From positions 231,096 through 295,095 of the forward strand of contig JAHJBC010000009.1 in the NCBI GenBank assembly GCA_018813765.1: a stretch of DNA of 64,000 bases, given 5' to 3'. The translations under genes and the position numbers were made by a program. Numbering within the stretch: the first letter of the stretch is position 1; every line of letters starts with the position of its first letter. The notes under the pieces are model-generated. The model had not been told where the DNA came from. It did not search any database and worked only from the letters and a program-made list of their open reading frames with translations. Below are positions 27,894 through 35,899 of this stretch, piece after piece. The stretch is from Gammaproteobacteria bacterium. Its GTDB lineage: Bacteria > Pseudomonadota > Gammaproteobacteria > Burkholderiales > Gallionellaceae.

Positions 27894-29363
27894 ATGTCAG
27901 AGGTGAAGAAGGTGAAATTGACGCCCGATGAAGTTCGTACTGCCAAGGAAGCAACAACAGCAGAAAAAACTCTGACCCTTGCCAACAAATCGATGCTCGC
28001 AGCCGATCAGGCTGCGGCAGAAGCCAGACAGATTCTGGAAGCCAAACAGATCATCGCCGATCAGAAAGCCGCCGCCGCGAATCAGGCGCGTGCCGCCTAC
28101 GATGCGGCGCTCGCCAGCAAGACACAAGCCGAGCAGGAGATGCGCGCCGCGATGGAAGCGGGCGAGAAGATGCGTGCGGATGCCGAAGCGGCCCGCATCG
28201 CGAAGATCCAGGCAGCGCAGGAAGCCGCAGCCGCGAAGGCTCTGGCGCAGGAACAGGCGAAGCAGCGCGCACTGGAAGCGGCTGCCGCCAAGCAGGCCGC
28301 CGCTGAAGCGAAGCAACGCGCCGCAGAGGAAGCTGCTGCACTGAAGCTGGCTCAAGCCGAGGCGAAGAAGAAGGCGGCGGAAGAAGCCGCTGCGTACAAG
28401 AAGGCCGTAGCTGATGCCAAGAAAAAAGCCGCCGAAGAGGCCGCAGCACTGAAGCAGGCCGAAGCCGAAGCTAAAAAGCTGGTCGCGCAACAAGCCGCCG
28501 AAGCCAAACGTGCCGCAGCAGAAGCGAAGAAACAAGCCGCAGCCGAAGCCGCCGCATTGAAGAAGGCTGAAGCTGAAGCCAGGAAGCAAGCCGCCGAAGA
28601 AGCCGCAGCCCTGAAGAAAGCCGAAGCCGAGGCGAAGAAGCTTGCTGCACAACAGGCTGCCGCCGCGAAGAAGGCCGAGACGGAAGCAAAGAAACAGGCA
28701 GCAGCAGAAGCCGCTGCTCAGAAGAAAGCGGAAGCCGAAGCGAAGAAGCTGGCCGCGCAACAAGCCGCCGCTGCCAAGAAAGCCGAAGCAGAAGCCCAAA
28801 AACAAGCCGCAGCCGAGGCCGCCGCGTTGAAGAAGGCGCAAGCCGAAGCTCAGAAGGCCGAGGCCGCCGCACGCAAACTGGCTGCACAACAAGAGGCCGC
28901 GCAGAAGAAGGCGGAAGCCGAGGCACGCAAACAAGCCGCCAAGGAAGAAGCCGAAGCGAGAAAGGCCGAGGCCGAAGCGCGCAAGCTCGCCGCGCAACAA
29001 CTCGCCGCAGAGAAGAAAGCCGAAGCGGAAGCCCGCAAACAGGCCGCTCTGGAAGCGGCTGCGATCAAGAAGGCGGAAGCCGAAGCCACCCGGATCGCGG
29101 CGCAAGAAGCCGCCGCTGCAAGAAAGCTGGCCGCCGAACAAGCCAGGCAAGCGGCGCAGGAACTGGCCGCAGCCAGGAAAGCGGAAACCGAAGCGCGTAA
29201 GGCCGCAGCAGCAGAAGCGAAACGTATCAAGCAGGAAGAGGCGGCGGCACGCAAGGCTGCCGCAGCGCTGAAGAAAGCCGAAGCCGCCGCGCGCAAAGCC
29301 GCCATGACGCCGCCGGAACCGGTGTGGCCTTTCTCCGATGAGGAAGAGAAGGCGGTCGCGTAG
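27894..29363 (+). CDS. Alanine/lysine/glutamate-rich single-helix repeat protein
   Basis: A 489-residue protein made almost only of Ala, Lys, Glu, Gln and Arg. From about residue 225 to 400 it carries tandem 18-residue units of the type KKAEAEAKKLAAQQAAAA and KKAEAEARKQAAEEAAAL; 18 residues are five alpha-helical turns, so charged faces repeat exactly. No signal peptide or membrane helix, no TolA ends. The N-terminus (SEVKKVKLTPDEVRTAKEAT) and C-terminus (PPEPVWPFSDEEEKAVA) are distinct. AlgP- or histone-H1-like nucleoid or structural roles are possible, but nothing shows this. Good AAGGAG site before the ATG at 27894. Confidence 0.75.
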   Translation: MSEVKKVKLTPDEVRTAKEATTAEKTLTLANKSMLAADQAAAEARQILEAKQIIADQKAAAANQARAAYDAALASKTQAEQEMRAAMEAGEKMRADAEAARIAKIQAAQEAAAAKALAQEQAKQRALEAAAAKQAAAEAKQRAAEEAAALKLAQAEAKKKAAEEAAAYKKAVADAKKKAAEEAAALKQAEAEAKKLVAQQAAEAKRAAAEAKKQAAAEAAALKKAEAEARKQAAEEAAALKKAEAEAKKLAAQQAAAAKKAETEAKKQAAAEAAAQKKAEAEAKKLAAQQAAAAKKAEAEAQKQAAAEAAALKKAQAEAQKAEAAARKLAAQQEAAQKKAEAEARKQAAKEEAEARKAEAEARKLAAQQLAAEKKAEAEARKQAALEAAAIKKAEAEATRIAAQEAAAARKLAAEQARQAAQELAAARKAETEARKAAAAEAKRIKQEEAAARKAAAALKKAEAAARKAAMTPPEPVWPFSDEEEKAVA

Positions 29364-29368
29364 CCCTT

Positions 29369-29396
29369 CGTCATTCCGGCGAAGGCCGGAATCCAG
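29369..29396. repeat. Half copy of palindromic element family 1
   Basis: CGTCATTCCGGCGAAGGCCG and the next 8 bases match the left arm of the element at 3012-3040, without a right arm. It is followed by a separate common repeat-like stretch (TTTATCCTGAGCTTGTCGAA near 29436). Lies just after the repeat protein's stop and could terminate it. Confidence 0.7.
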
Positions 29397-29540
29397 TGCT
29401 TTCAAAGAACTGGACACCGGCCTGACCGTAGGTCAGTTTATCCTGAGCTTGTCGAAGGGCCGGTGTGTCGGACTCAATAACTTATCCCATATCAAACAGG
29501 ATAAGCGGGTGCAGGTAAAAGCGGATTGAGCAGCAGGCGT

Positions 29541-31331
29541 TCAATATACAAAACCAGCCCGGATGTAATCGTTGATCGCGGCAGCGCCCAGGGCCGGTAT
29601 CCAGTTCCGGCTCGATTGCGCAGTCAGCGCTGCGACAAAACTGTCCATGTCGGTTGGTCTTCCCAGAGAGGTCAGATAGGTCTCGATGGTGCGGCTTGGA
29701 TCAACATAGATACGCTCTCCAGCTACCGAGGTCGTGTCACCAGCGGCGGTCTTGTACTGGTCGAGGCTGGAGTAGGTGTTGTTCAGCAGGAACCATTGGG
29801 CCGCATTGCGCGTGGAGTGGAAATAGTTGTTGCCGAAGCCGGCATTGCTCTCCAGCGTGTAGGAAACCAGTTGCCCGGTGTGACTGGTCCAGAGGTCGTT
29901 TCCGGTGAAGGTGACGCGCTCGTGGCTGGCACCGCCACGGAAGTGCACCAGCGGGCCACCGCTGTAGATGTTGTAGATGATGTTTCCGGTGTAGCTCACG
30001 TCGTTCATATTGCCATCCGCGTTGATGGCGTAGTTGTTGCTCAGCGTGGCGTCGCCCCAGTGGGCAAAGATGTTGTCCTTGACTTCCCCTCCGTCCCAGT
30101 CCTGCACGTCGAGGCCCCAGCCCAGCGTCCTGAGGGTGGGTTGCGTGCGGCCGATGTGCATCATCACGTTGTTGGTGACATGGATGTTGCGCCAGCGCGG
30201 GCCGTTGTCCTGGTCGTCGTTGCCGCCGAGGCTGATGCCGACTTCGCCTTCGATGTAGAGGTTGTTGTCGACCAGCACATCCCAGGCCTTCACTTCGTTG
30301 AGGCCGGAAGCGGTGTTGGAGGTGAACTTGGTGCCGATGCTGGAGGGGCGCAGGAACAGGTTATTGCGGAACACCGTGTCGCGCGTTTCCGTGAAGTAGG
30401 TGTTGTGGTTGAACATGGTGGCCTTGCCCTCGGCCTGGTCGCTGAAGTTGGTGTCACCCTGCTTGTACCAGCCGTTGTGGTCGAAGATGTTTTCTTCCAG
30501 CCAGAGTGAGACGCGGGAGGTATACAGCCCCTGGGCGTGGCCAGCGGTGGAATAGTTGTTGGTGATGAGATTGCGGCGGATGATGATGTCGTTCAGCGCA
30601 GCGTAGGTGGTAACGGGTGATTGCAAGACGTTGCCGGAAAACCAGTCGAACCAGCAGTCCTCGATCAGCAGGCCGCCGGTTACCGAGCCGCCGTAGCCGA
30701 TCAATCCGTCGAAGCCTGCGTCGTTGCCAACGATGGCGAAGCCGACGAAATCCGGCGAGGCGGGGTCGCGTTGTGAGGCGTAGAAGCGGATGCCAATCAC
30801 CGCCGAATTGCTTGCCCAACTGAAGTTGACGCCCTTTTGCAGGATGGTCGGTCGGGCGGCGGCATTGCCGTAGTAGCCCAAAACCGAGCGCTCGGTCGCC
30901 GAGCGTCCGGCCTTCAGGTTGATCATCGCCGTGCGCGTCCAGGTGTCGCCGCGCTTGAGCAGGATGTAATCAGGATAACCAGCTCGCGCCTGCGCCAGCG
31001 CGACATCGATGGTGGCGTAGGGCAGGATGGCGCCGGTGGGGTTGTAGGGATCGGCGCCGACTTCTGCGCTCGCCGGGGTGTAGTTCTGTGCGGTCGTGTC
31101 GTTGCCGCTCGCGGAAACATAAATCAGTCGCGAATCGGCGGATGGCGTCAGGATCGACCAGCCATTGCCATCCTGTGGCGGGAAGGTGAATTTGCTGGCC
31201 AGCCCGGACAAATTGCTGGGCAGGGTCGTGCCCTTGAGGATGGTTGGTGAGGGATTGTCCGTCTTGCCTGCCCCGCAGCCGGACAGAAGGATGACTAGAA
31301 CTGAAACGAGGACGAACGGCATCTTGTTCAT
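29541..31331 (-). CDS. Right-handed parallel beta-helix lipoprotein
   Basis: A 596-residue envelope protein. The ATG at 31331 follows GGAG by 9 bases and gives a lipoprotein signal, MNKMPFVLVSVLVILLSGCG, with the lipobox LLSGC. After a linker, the mature protein starts a beta-helix region (about 70-520) of repeated Asn-rich rungs such as IIIRRNLITNNYSTAG, VFRNNLFLRPSSIG, VLVDNNLYIEGEV and IHVTNNVMMHIG, typical of pectate-lyase-like or polysaccharide-binding proteins. No catalytic set is obvious. Starts up to 15 bases further upstream are possible. Its substrate is unknown. Confidence 0.8.
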   Translation of the reverse strand: MNKMPFVLVSVLVILLSGCGAGKTDNPSPTILKGTTLPSNLSGLASKFTFPPQDGNGWSILTPSADSRLIYVSASGNDTTAQNYTPASAEVGADPYNPTGAILPYATIDVALAQARAGYPDYILLKRGDTWTRTAMINLKAGRSATERSVLGYYGNAAARPTILQKGVNFSWASNSAVIGIRFYASQRDPASPDFVGFAIVGNDAGFDGLIGYGGSVTGGLLIEDCWFDWFSGNVLQSPVTTYAALNDIIIRRNLITNNYSTAGHAQGLYTSRVSLWLEENIFDHNGWYKQGDTNFSDQAEGKATMFNHNTYFTETRDTVFRNNLFLRPSSIGTKFTSNTASGLNEVKAWDVLVDNNLYIEGEVGISLGGNDDQDNGPRWRNIHVTNNVMMHIGRTQPTLRTLGWGLDVQDWDGGEVKDNIFAHWGDATLSNNYAINADGNMNDVSYTGNIIYNIYSGGPLVHFRGGASHERVTFTGNDLWTSHTGQLVSYTLESNAGFGNNYFHSTRNAAQWFLLNNTYSSLDQYKTAAGDTTSVAGERIYVDPSRTIETYLTSLGRPTDMDSFVAALTAQSSRNWIPALGAAAINDYIRAGFVY

Positions 31332-31539
31332 TAGGCGCATCTCCATGACTTTGTCTTGATCCGGTGGGCGATAACACTTGATGAGAATCAGGTTATCCAT
31401 AGGTGCGCGGTAACTCAAGATGCAGGTGCGGAGAATGTGAATCAATGCATCCCCAAGCTTGACAGCGTTGTCAGGATGGGTTTGGGAAGAAACCGCCTAG
31501 CTGGGCATGTCCTGCGCTCCAGCAACTTGCTACGACTCT

Positions 31540-31553
31540 GTACGTTATCGTAC
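31540..31553. promoter_or_regulatory. Small palindrome upstream of the HDOD gene
   Basis: GTACGTTATCGTAC is a 5+4+5 inverted repeat in the roughly 300-base divergent region (31332-31647) between the lipoprotein and HDOD genes. It could be an operator; no partner regulator is apparent. The rest of this intergenic stretch shows no gene. Confidence 0.3.
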
Positions 31554-31647
31554 GGGCTTTGAAAAAAATTCTTAACAAGCAACATGTTGAAATTGACTCT
31601 TTATGCCTGTTAGACTCGCATGGTCTTGTTAAAAATGGACCATTGGC

Positions 31648-32514
31648 ATGCCCGGAATCTCAGAAAGCGTCGAGAAGATACTTGGTTCGATCTCCTTACC
31701 CCCTTGTCCGGCCATTTTGCTGGACATCATGTCGGAAGCTCGCAAGGAAGAGCCGGACTTCAATCGGATATCAAATCTGGTCGGCAACGATCCCGGGCTT
31801 TCCGCTTCCGTGCTCAAGCTGGTCAATTCTCCTGCGTTCCGGCGTAGCAACAATATCGGTTCCATTCCTCAGGCGGTCGCCGTCCTTGGTTTGAAAAAAG
31901 TCATGCTGGCGGTGAATACGTTGTCACTGCGCACCAGTGTGGCAACGGCAAACCCGGGCACCAAGGCGTTCCTGGAAAAATTCTGGGACAAATCGAGTTT
32001 CACTGCCGACGCGGCCGCCATGCTGGCGAAGATATTTCCCGGGATCTCTGCCGAGGATGCTTACACCATCGGCCTGTTCCACGACAGCGGCATCCCGATA
32101 CTGATGCAGCGTTTTCCGGATCATCCCTTCGACAAGTCGCTGAGCGACAGCGACTGGGGCAACATCCACCTGAACGAAGAGAGCAAGCTTGGCACCAATC
32201 ACGCTGTCGTGGGCAACCTGTTGGCACGCAACTGGGGTTTGCCTGCCCACATCTGCCAGACCATCCTGCATCATCACGACACCAGCATCTTTACCGATGC
32301 ATCGCATCAGGCGTCGGACATGGTGCGCAGTTTTACCGCCTTGCTGATCCTGGCGGAACATATGGTCAGCGTGTTCCTCGGTCTGGAAGATGAAGAGGCG
32401 TTCGGGTTGGCGCCGGTGCATGCCTATGCCATGCAGCATCTTGGTATGGAGCACGAAGAGTTCAAAGAGGCGGCGGTCGACATCATCAGCGAATTGCGTC
32501 ACCACAAGGACTAG
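31648..32514 (+). CDS. HDOD-domain signalling protein
   Basis: A 288-residue protein of the HDOD family (degenerate HD fold). Core blocks are LPPCPAILLDIMSEARKEEPDFNRISNLVGNDPGLSASVLKLVNSPAF, SIPQAVAVLGLKKVMLAVNTLSL and IGLFHDSGIPILMQRFPDHPF, with HAVVGNLLARNWGLPAHICQTILHHHD following. HDOD proteins act in chemotaxis, biofilm and stress signalling but are not nucleases or phosphodiesterases themselves. It converges on the hydrogenase protease gene and overlaps it by 29 bases. Confidence 0.9.
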   Translation: MPGISESVEKILGSISLPPCPAILLDIMSEARKEEPDFNRISNLVGNDPGLSASVLKLVNSPAFRRSNNIGSIPQAVAVLGLKKVMLAVNTLSLRTSVATANPGTKAFLEKFWDKSSFTADAAAMLAKIFPGISAEDAYTIGLFHDSGIPILMQRFPDHPFDKSLSDSDWGNIHLNEESKLGTNHAVVGNLLARNWGLPAHICQTILHHHDTSIFTDASHQASDMVRSFTALLILAEHMVSVFLGLEDEEAFGLAPVHAYAMQHLGMEHEEFKEAAVDIISELRHHKD

Positions 32515-32968
32515 GAGACACCACCATCTCTGCCAGCCATGCGCTGGCGACACCGGTTGCCTGAAGCAGGTTGGCCTGCGCTTCGGCACTCAACCCCTCG
32601 CCCAACTCGAAGCCGTAACCGCGCACCCGTAGCAGGAAGCAGGGGGGTGCATCACTCCCATAGACCTGTCTGAATGTATGCAACACCGCGAACGGCGTCA
32701 TGGCGTGGCTGGTGTAGCTGTTGTCATGCGCCGCGCTGATGCTGGAAATATGAAACGGCGCCTCGCAGGACATATCCGCATCGATGAACAACACGGCATT
32801 TCGTCCGAGCAGGTCGGTGACGTGTTCGACCTGCAACTGGAAATCCTCGATGAATTCGATCTGGTCCGTGCTGGATTCGGATTGAAGCTGACGGATCAGC
32901 AATGGTGCCAGTGCATCATCGCCGCGCGATTCGTTGCCGATGGCGATGACGAGGAGGGGAGGAATCAT
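32486..32968 (-). CDS. hoxW: HoxW-type hydrogenase maturation endopeptidase
   Basis: A 160-residue M52-like peptidase for the soluble hydrogenase. The start IPPLLVIAIGNESRGDDALAPLL has the GNxxRGDD variant (instead of GNxLxxDDG) typical of HoxW. The centre carries FIDADMSCEAPF and the conserved His is in SYTSHAMTPF. It lies downstream of hoxH, as in many hoxFUYHW clusters, and would clip the HoxH C-terminus after DPCLSCATH. The last 29 bases overlap the 3' end of the converging HDOD gene. Confidence 0.85.
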   Translation of the reverse strand: MIPPLLVIAIGNESRGDDALAPLLIRQLQSESSTDQIEFIEDFQLQVEHVTDLLGRNAVLFIDADMSCEAPFHISSISAAHDNSYTSHAMTPFAVLHTFRQVYGSDAPPCFLLRVRGYGFELGEGLSAEAQANLLQATGVASAWLAEMVVSPSPCGDAIR

Positions 32969-33025
32969 GGGATGTGAAATTTGATCTGTTCACCCTTCGA
33001 CGGGCCCAGGGCGAACGGGGTTTGT

Positions 33026-34516
33026 TCAGCTTATCGAATCACATAGAGCGCCTGAAGAATTGCGCGTCAGCGCATCCACCCGCCCACCTTCCGCATCCAG
33101 CAACTCCACCTCCAGCGGCATCTTGCCCAAGGCATGCGTGGCGCAGGAGAGGCAGGGGTCGAAGGCGCGGATAGCGACTTCGATGTGGTTGAGCAGGCCT
33201 TCGGTGAGTTTCTTGCCGTCGAGATATTGCCGCGCCACCTGGCGGATGGCTTCGTTCATCGCCTGGTTGTTGTGGGTGGTGGAGACGATGAGGTTGCAGC
33301 GCACGATCTGGTCGTTGTCGTCCACTTTGTAGTGGTGGATGAGCGTGCCGCGCGGCGCTTCGATGACGCCGATGCCGCGTTCCTGCCGCTTGCCCTTGGT
33401 GATGAGCTCGTTACCTTGCAGGTCGGGATCATTCAGCAACTCGCGTATCTGTTCGGCGGCATGCAGCATCTCGATCATGCGCGCCCAGTGTGTGCCCAGC
33501 GTGGCTTTGGCGGCTGAACCGCCGTTGAAGGCCATGAATTCCTTGCGCTGTGCTTCGGCCAGCGGCGTGGGGATGAAGTCGCACTGCGTCACGCGCGTGA
33601 GCGGGCCGACGCGATACCAGCCGTTCTCCGGCCCCAGCGAACGCAAGAAGGGAAACTTCATGTAAGACCAGGGCTTCACGTCCTCGAAGATCACGTCCCA
33701 GTAGCGGCCGTAGTCCTGGTGGTCGAACAGCGTCTTGCCGTTCATGTCGCGTGCGCGCAGGCCGCCGTGGTACAGGTCCATTGCGCCGTCGGCACGCACA
33801 ATGCTCAACGTGTGCGCCTTGAAGGTGCCGAATTCGTTGTAGAGATTGAGGTTCTGCTCGAACAGCTTGCGCGCGATGCCGACCGATTCCTGACTCCAGG
33901 TCACGATCTGCTCGATGTCCTTGAGCAGGTAGTCGCGCTCTTCGATGCTCACATTCTTGTTCACGCCGCCGGGGATGGAGCCGGTGCCGTGCACGCGCTT
34001 GCCCGCGGTGATGCGAATCACTTCCTGTCCGAACTTGCGCAGCAGCACGCCTTGTTTGGCGATCTCCGGGTACGCCGCGACGATACCGACGATGTTGCGT
34101 TTGGCGACATCGGAATCGAAGCCGAACAGCAGGTCGGGCGAACACAGGTGGAAGAAGTGCAGCGCATGCGATTGCAGGATCTGGCCGTAATGCATCAGAC
34201 GGCGCACCTTCTCCGCAGTCGGCGTCAATGTCGCGCCCACGATCATGTCCATCGCCTTGGATGCCGCGAGATGGTGGCTCACCGGACAGATGCCGCACAG
34301 GCGTTGCACCATCACCGGCGCTTCCCAGTAGGGACGGCCCTGGATGAATTTTTCGAAGCCGCGAAATTCCACGATGTGCAGCCGCACCTGGTGGATGTGG
34401 TCGTTCTCGTCCAGCAGCAGCGTGACCTTGCCATGGCCTTCCACGCGCGACACCGGGTCGATGGCGACGCGGCGCAGGTTCTCGGGGTGGGCGGCGGTTT
34501 CGAGATCAGCAGTCAT
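33026..34516 (-). CDS. hoxH: HoxH, NAD-reducing [NiFe] hydrogenase large subunit
   Basis: A 496-residue catalytic subunit of the cytosolic bidirectional hydrogenase (group 3d). N-terminal nickel motif is RLCGICPVSHHLAASKAMD, preceded by AIDPVSRVEGHGKV; the C-terminal motif is FDPCLSCATH. The processed tail after His is about 35 residues, some 10 longer than usual, with the last residues (SSGALCDSIS) encoded in repeat-like DNA, so the original stop may have been displaced. No Tat signal. Part of hoxF-hoxU-hoxY-hoxH-hoxW. Confidence 0.95.
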   Translation of the reverse strand: MTADLETAAHPENLRRVAIDPVSRVEGHGKVTLLLDENDHIHQVRLHIVEFRGFEKFIQGRPYWEAPVMVQRLCGICPVSHHLAASKAMDMIVGATLTPTAEKVRRLMHYGQILQSHALHFFHLCSPDLLFGFDSDVAKRNIVGIVAAYPEIAKQGVLLRKFGQEVIRITAGKRVHGTGSIPGGVNKNVSIEERDYLLKDIEQIVTWSQESVGIARKLFEQNLNLYNEFGTFKAHTLSIVRADGAMDLYHGGLRARDMNGKTLFDHQDYGRYWDVIFEDVKPWSYMKFPFLRSLGPENGWYRVGPLTRVTQCDFIPTPLAEAQRKEFMAFNGGSAAKATLGTHWARMIEMLHAAEQIRELLNDPDLQGNELITKGKRQERGIGVIEAPRGTLIHHYKVDDNDQIVRCNLIVSTTHNNQAMNEAIRQVARQYLDGKKLTEGLLNHIEVAIRAFDPCLSCATHALGKMPLEVELLDAEGGRVDALTRNSSGALCDSIS

Positions 34517-34531
34517 TCAACACCTCATTCA

Positions 34532-34603
34532 GTCCACGAAAAACACGAAAGGCACGAAAAGTTCAAAACGTGACCGTTCGTGTATTTCGTGTTTTTCGTG
34601 GAC
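34532..34603. repeat. Perfect 19-bp inverted repeat between hoxY and hoxH
   Basis: GTCCACGAAAAACACGAAA (34532-34550) is perfectly complementary to 34585-34603, with an inner partial repeat. The hairpin lies inside the hoxYH intergenic region and would form in the hox mRNA, where it may stabilise or separate segments. Also a dispersed-type sequence in proteobacteria. Confidence 0.85.
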
Positions 34604-34610
34604 ACAGGTT

Positions 34611-35150
34611 TTAGTCATATTTAATCAGCCCATGTCCCAGTTCTGGCGTCCTGCCCGCGATGAGGTCGGTAAGGAATTTCCAGATGGCATCGCCCGAGGG
34701 TGGGCAGCCGGGAATGTAGTAATCGATCTTCACCACTTCATACAGCGGATGTACCTTGTCCAGCGGCAGCGGCAGTTCGGGATCGTTGGGAATGTGGCCG
34801 TGCGCGAGTCCCGGTTCGGTCAGGTACACCTCGGTGAGGCAGGAGGCGAGATCGAGGTGGTTGCGCTGCGCGGGCAGGCCGCCGTTGATGGCGCAGGCAC
34901 CGATGGCGATGATGATCTTGCAGTTCTTGCGGAACTCGCGCAGTACATGCACGTTCTCCGCGTTGCACACGCCGCCCTCGATGATGCCGATGTCGCAAGG
35001 GCCGCAATGTTTGATGTCGTTGATGGGCGAGCGGTCGAACTCGACCAGGTCGAGCAGCGTTAACAGGCGTTCGTCGATATCGAGGAAGGACATGTGGCAG
35101 CCGAAGCAGCCGGCGAGCGAGGTGGTGGCGACGCGGAGTTTCTTGCTCAT
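34611..35150 (-). CDS. hoxY: HoxY, NAD-reducing hydrogenase small subunit
   Basis: A 179-residue small subunit that carries one proximal [4Fe-4S] cluster and passes electrons from HoxH to HoxU. The ATG at 35150 gives the family N-terminus, SKKLRVATTSLAGCFGCHMS. Cluster ligands are GCFGCHMS, IGACAINGGLP and YYIPGCPPSGDAIW. The protein lacks the C-terminal medial and distal cluster domain of exported hydrogenases, as expected. Its start overlaps the hoxU stop by 4 nt. Confidence 0.95.
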   Translation of the reverse strand: MSKKLRVATTSLAGCFGCHMSFLDIDERLLTLLDLVEFDRSPINDIKHCGPCDIGIIEGGVCNAENVHVLREFRKNCKIIIAIGACAINGGLPAQRNHLDLASCLTEVYLTEPGLAHGHIPNDPELPLPLDKVHPLYEVVKIDYYIPGCPPSGDAIWKFLTDLIAGRTPELGHGLIKYD

Positions 35151-35899
35151 GATGCATCCTCGCATGCAGGACAGCTTCCGCCGGATCCGGACAGGCGCGG
35201 TGCATCGTCCAGCGCCTGCGCGCTGATCGGGCGCTGGTCGTAGCGGCGTTCGCCGATCGGCTGGCTGAAGCCAACGCGTTTCTTCAGGATCACGCCTACC
35301 GGGCAGACTTCCATAGCCTTGTCGGTGAGCGCGATGTTGGTGTCCTTGAGCAAGCCGGATTCGGAATTGACGATGAGGTGTTTGGTGATGCCGCGTCCGG
35401 CCAGCGCAAACACGTTCTTGCCGTCCACTTCGCTTGATGCTCGCACGCACAGTTCACACAACACACAGCGGTTGAAGTCGAGCAGGATGTCGGGATGCGA
35501 GGCATCCAGCGGACGATCCGGATAGAGATGGCGGAATCCGGTGGCATGGACTTCGAGGTCGTAGCCCAGCGCCTGCAACACGCAGTTGCCGCTCTTCTCG
35601 CATGAGGGACAGAAATGGTTGCCTTCGGCGAACAGCATCTGCACCAGCGCGCGGCGTAGTGCGTTCAGTTCTTCGATGTTGCTCTCGACGTTGAGCCCGG
35701 CTTCGGCGGGCATGGTGCAGGAGGCGATGGTGCGACCGTTGACCTTGACCGTGCACAGTTTGCAACTGCCATGCGGCTTGAACTCGGGGTGGTAGCACAG
35801 GTGCGGGATGTAATGCCCGGCAGCCAGTGCAGCCTGCATCACGGTCTGGCCGGGTTCGAAGGGAACTACCGCACCGTCGAGTTGGAAAGTGTCGCTCAT
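35147..35899 (-). CDS. hoxU: HoxU, NAD-reducing hydrogenase diaphorase small subunit
   Basis: A 250-residue protein related to the N-terminal part of NuoG. The [2Fe-2S] ligands are HLCYHPEFKPHGSCKLCTV and ASCTMPAE; a His-type [4Fe-4S] motif follows as GNHFCPSCEKSGNC, and a ferredoxin-like site as FNRCVLCELCVRAS and MEVCPVG. It relays electrons between HoxY and HoxF. The ATG at 35899 overlaps the hoxF stop by 4 nt. The last 35 residues (QPIGERRYDQRPISAQALDD and following) are unlike the core and may be a family-variable tail. Confidence 0.94.
   Translation of the reverse strand: MSDTFQLDGAVVPFEPGQTVMQAALAAGHYIPHLCYHPEFKPHGSCKLCTVKVNGRTIASCTMPAEAGLNVESNIEELNALRRALVQMLFAEGNHFCPSCEKSGNCVLQALGYDLEVHATGFRHLYPDRPLDASHPDILLDFNRCVLCELCVRASSEVDGKNVFALAGRGITKHLIVNSESGLLKDTNIALTDKAMEVCPVGVILKKRVGFSQPIGERRYDQRPISAQALDDAPRLSGSGGSCPACEDAS

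Noticed and set aside
27897..29417. Gly/Phe/Leu-rich minus-strand frame opposite the repeat protein
   Set aside because: A repetitive plus-strand gene forces a repetitive open antisense frame; no start signal or homology.
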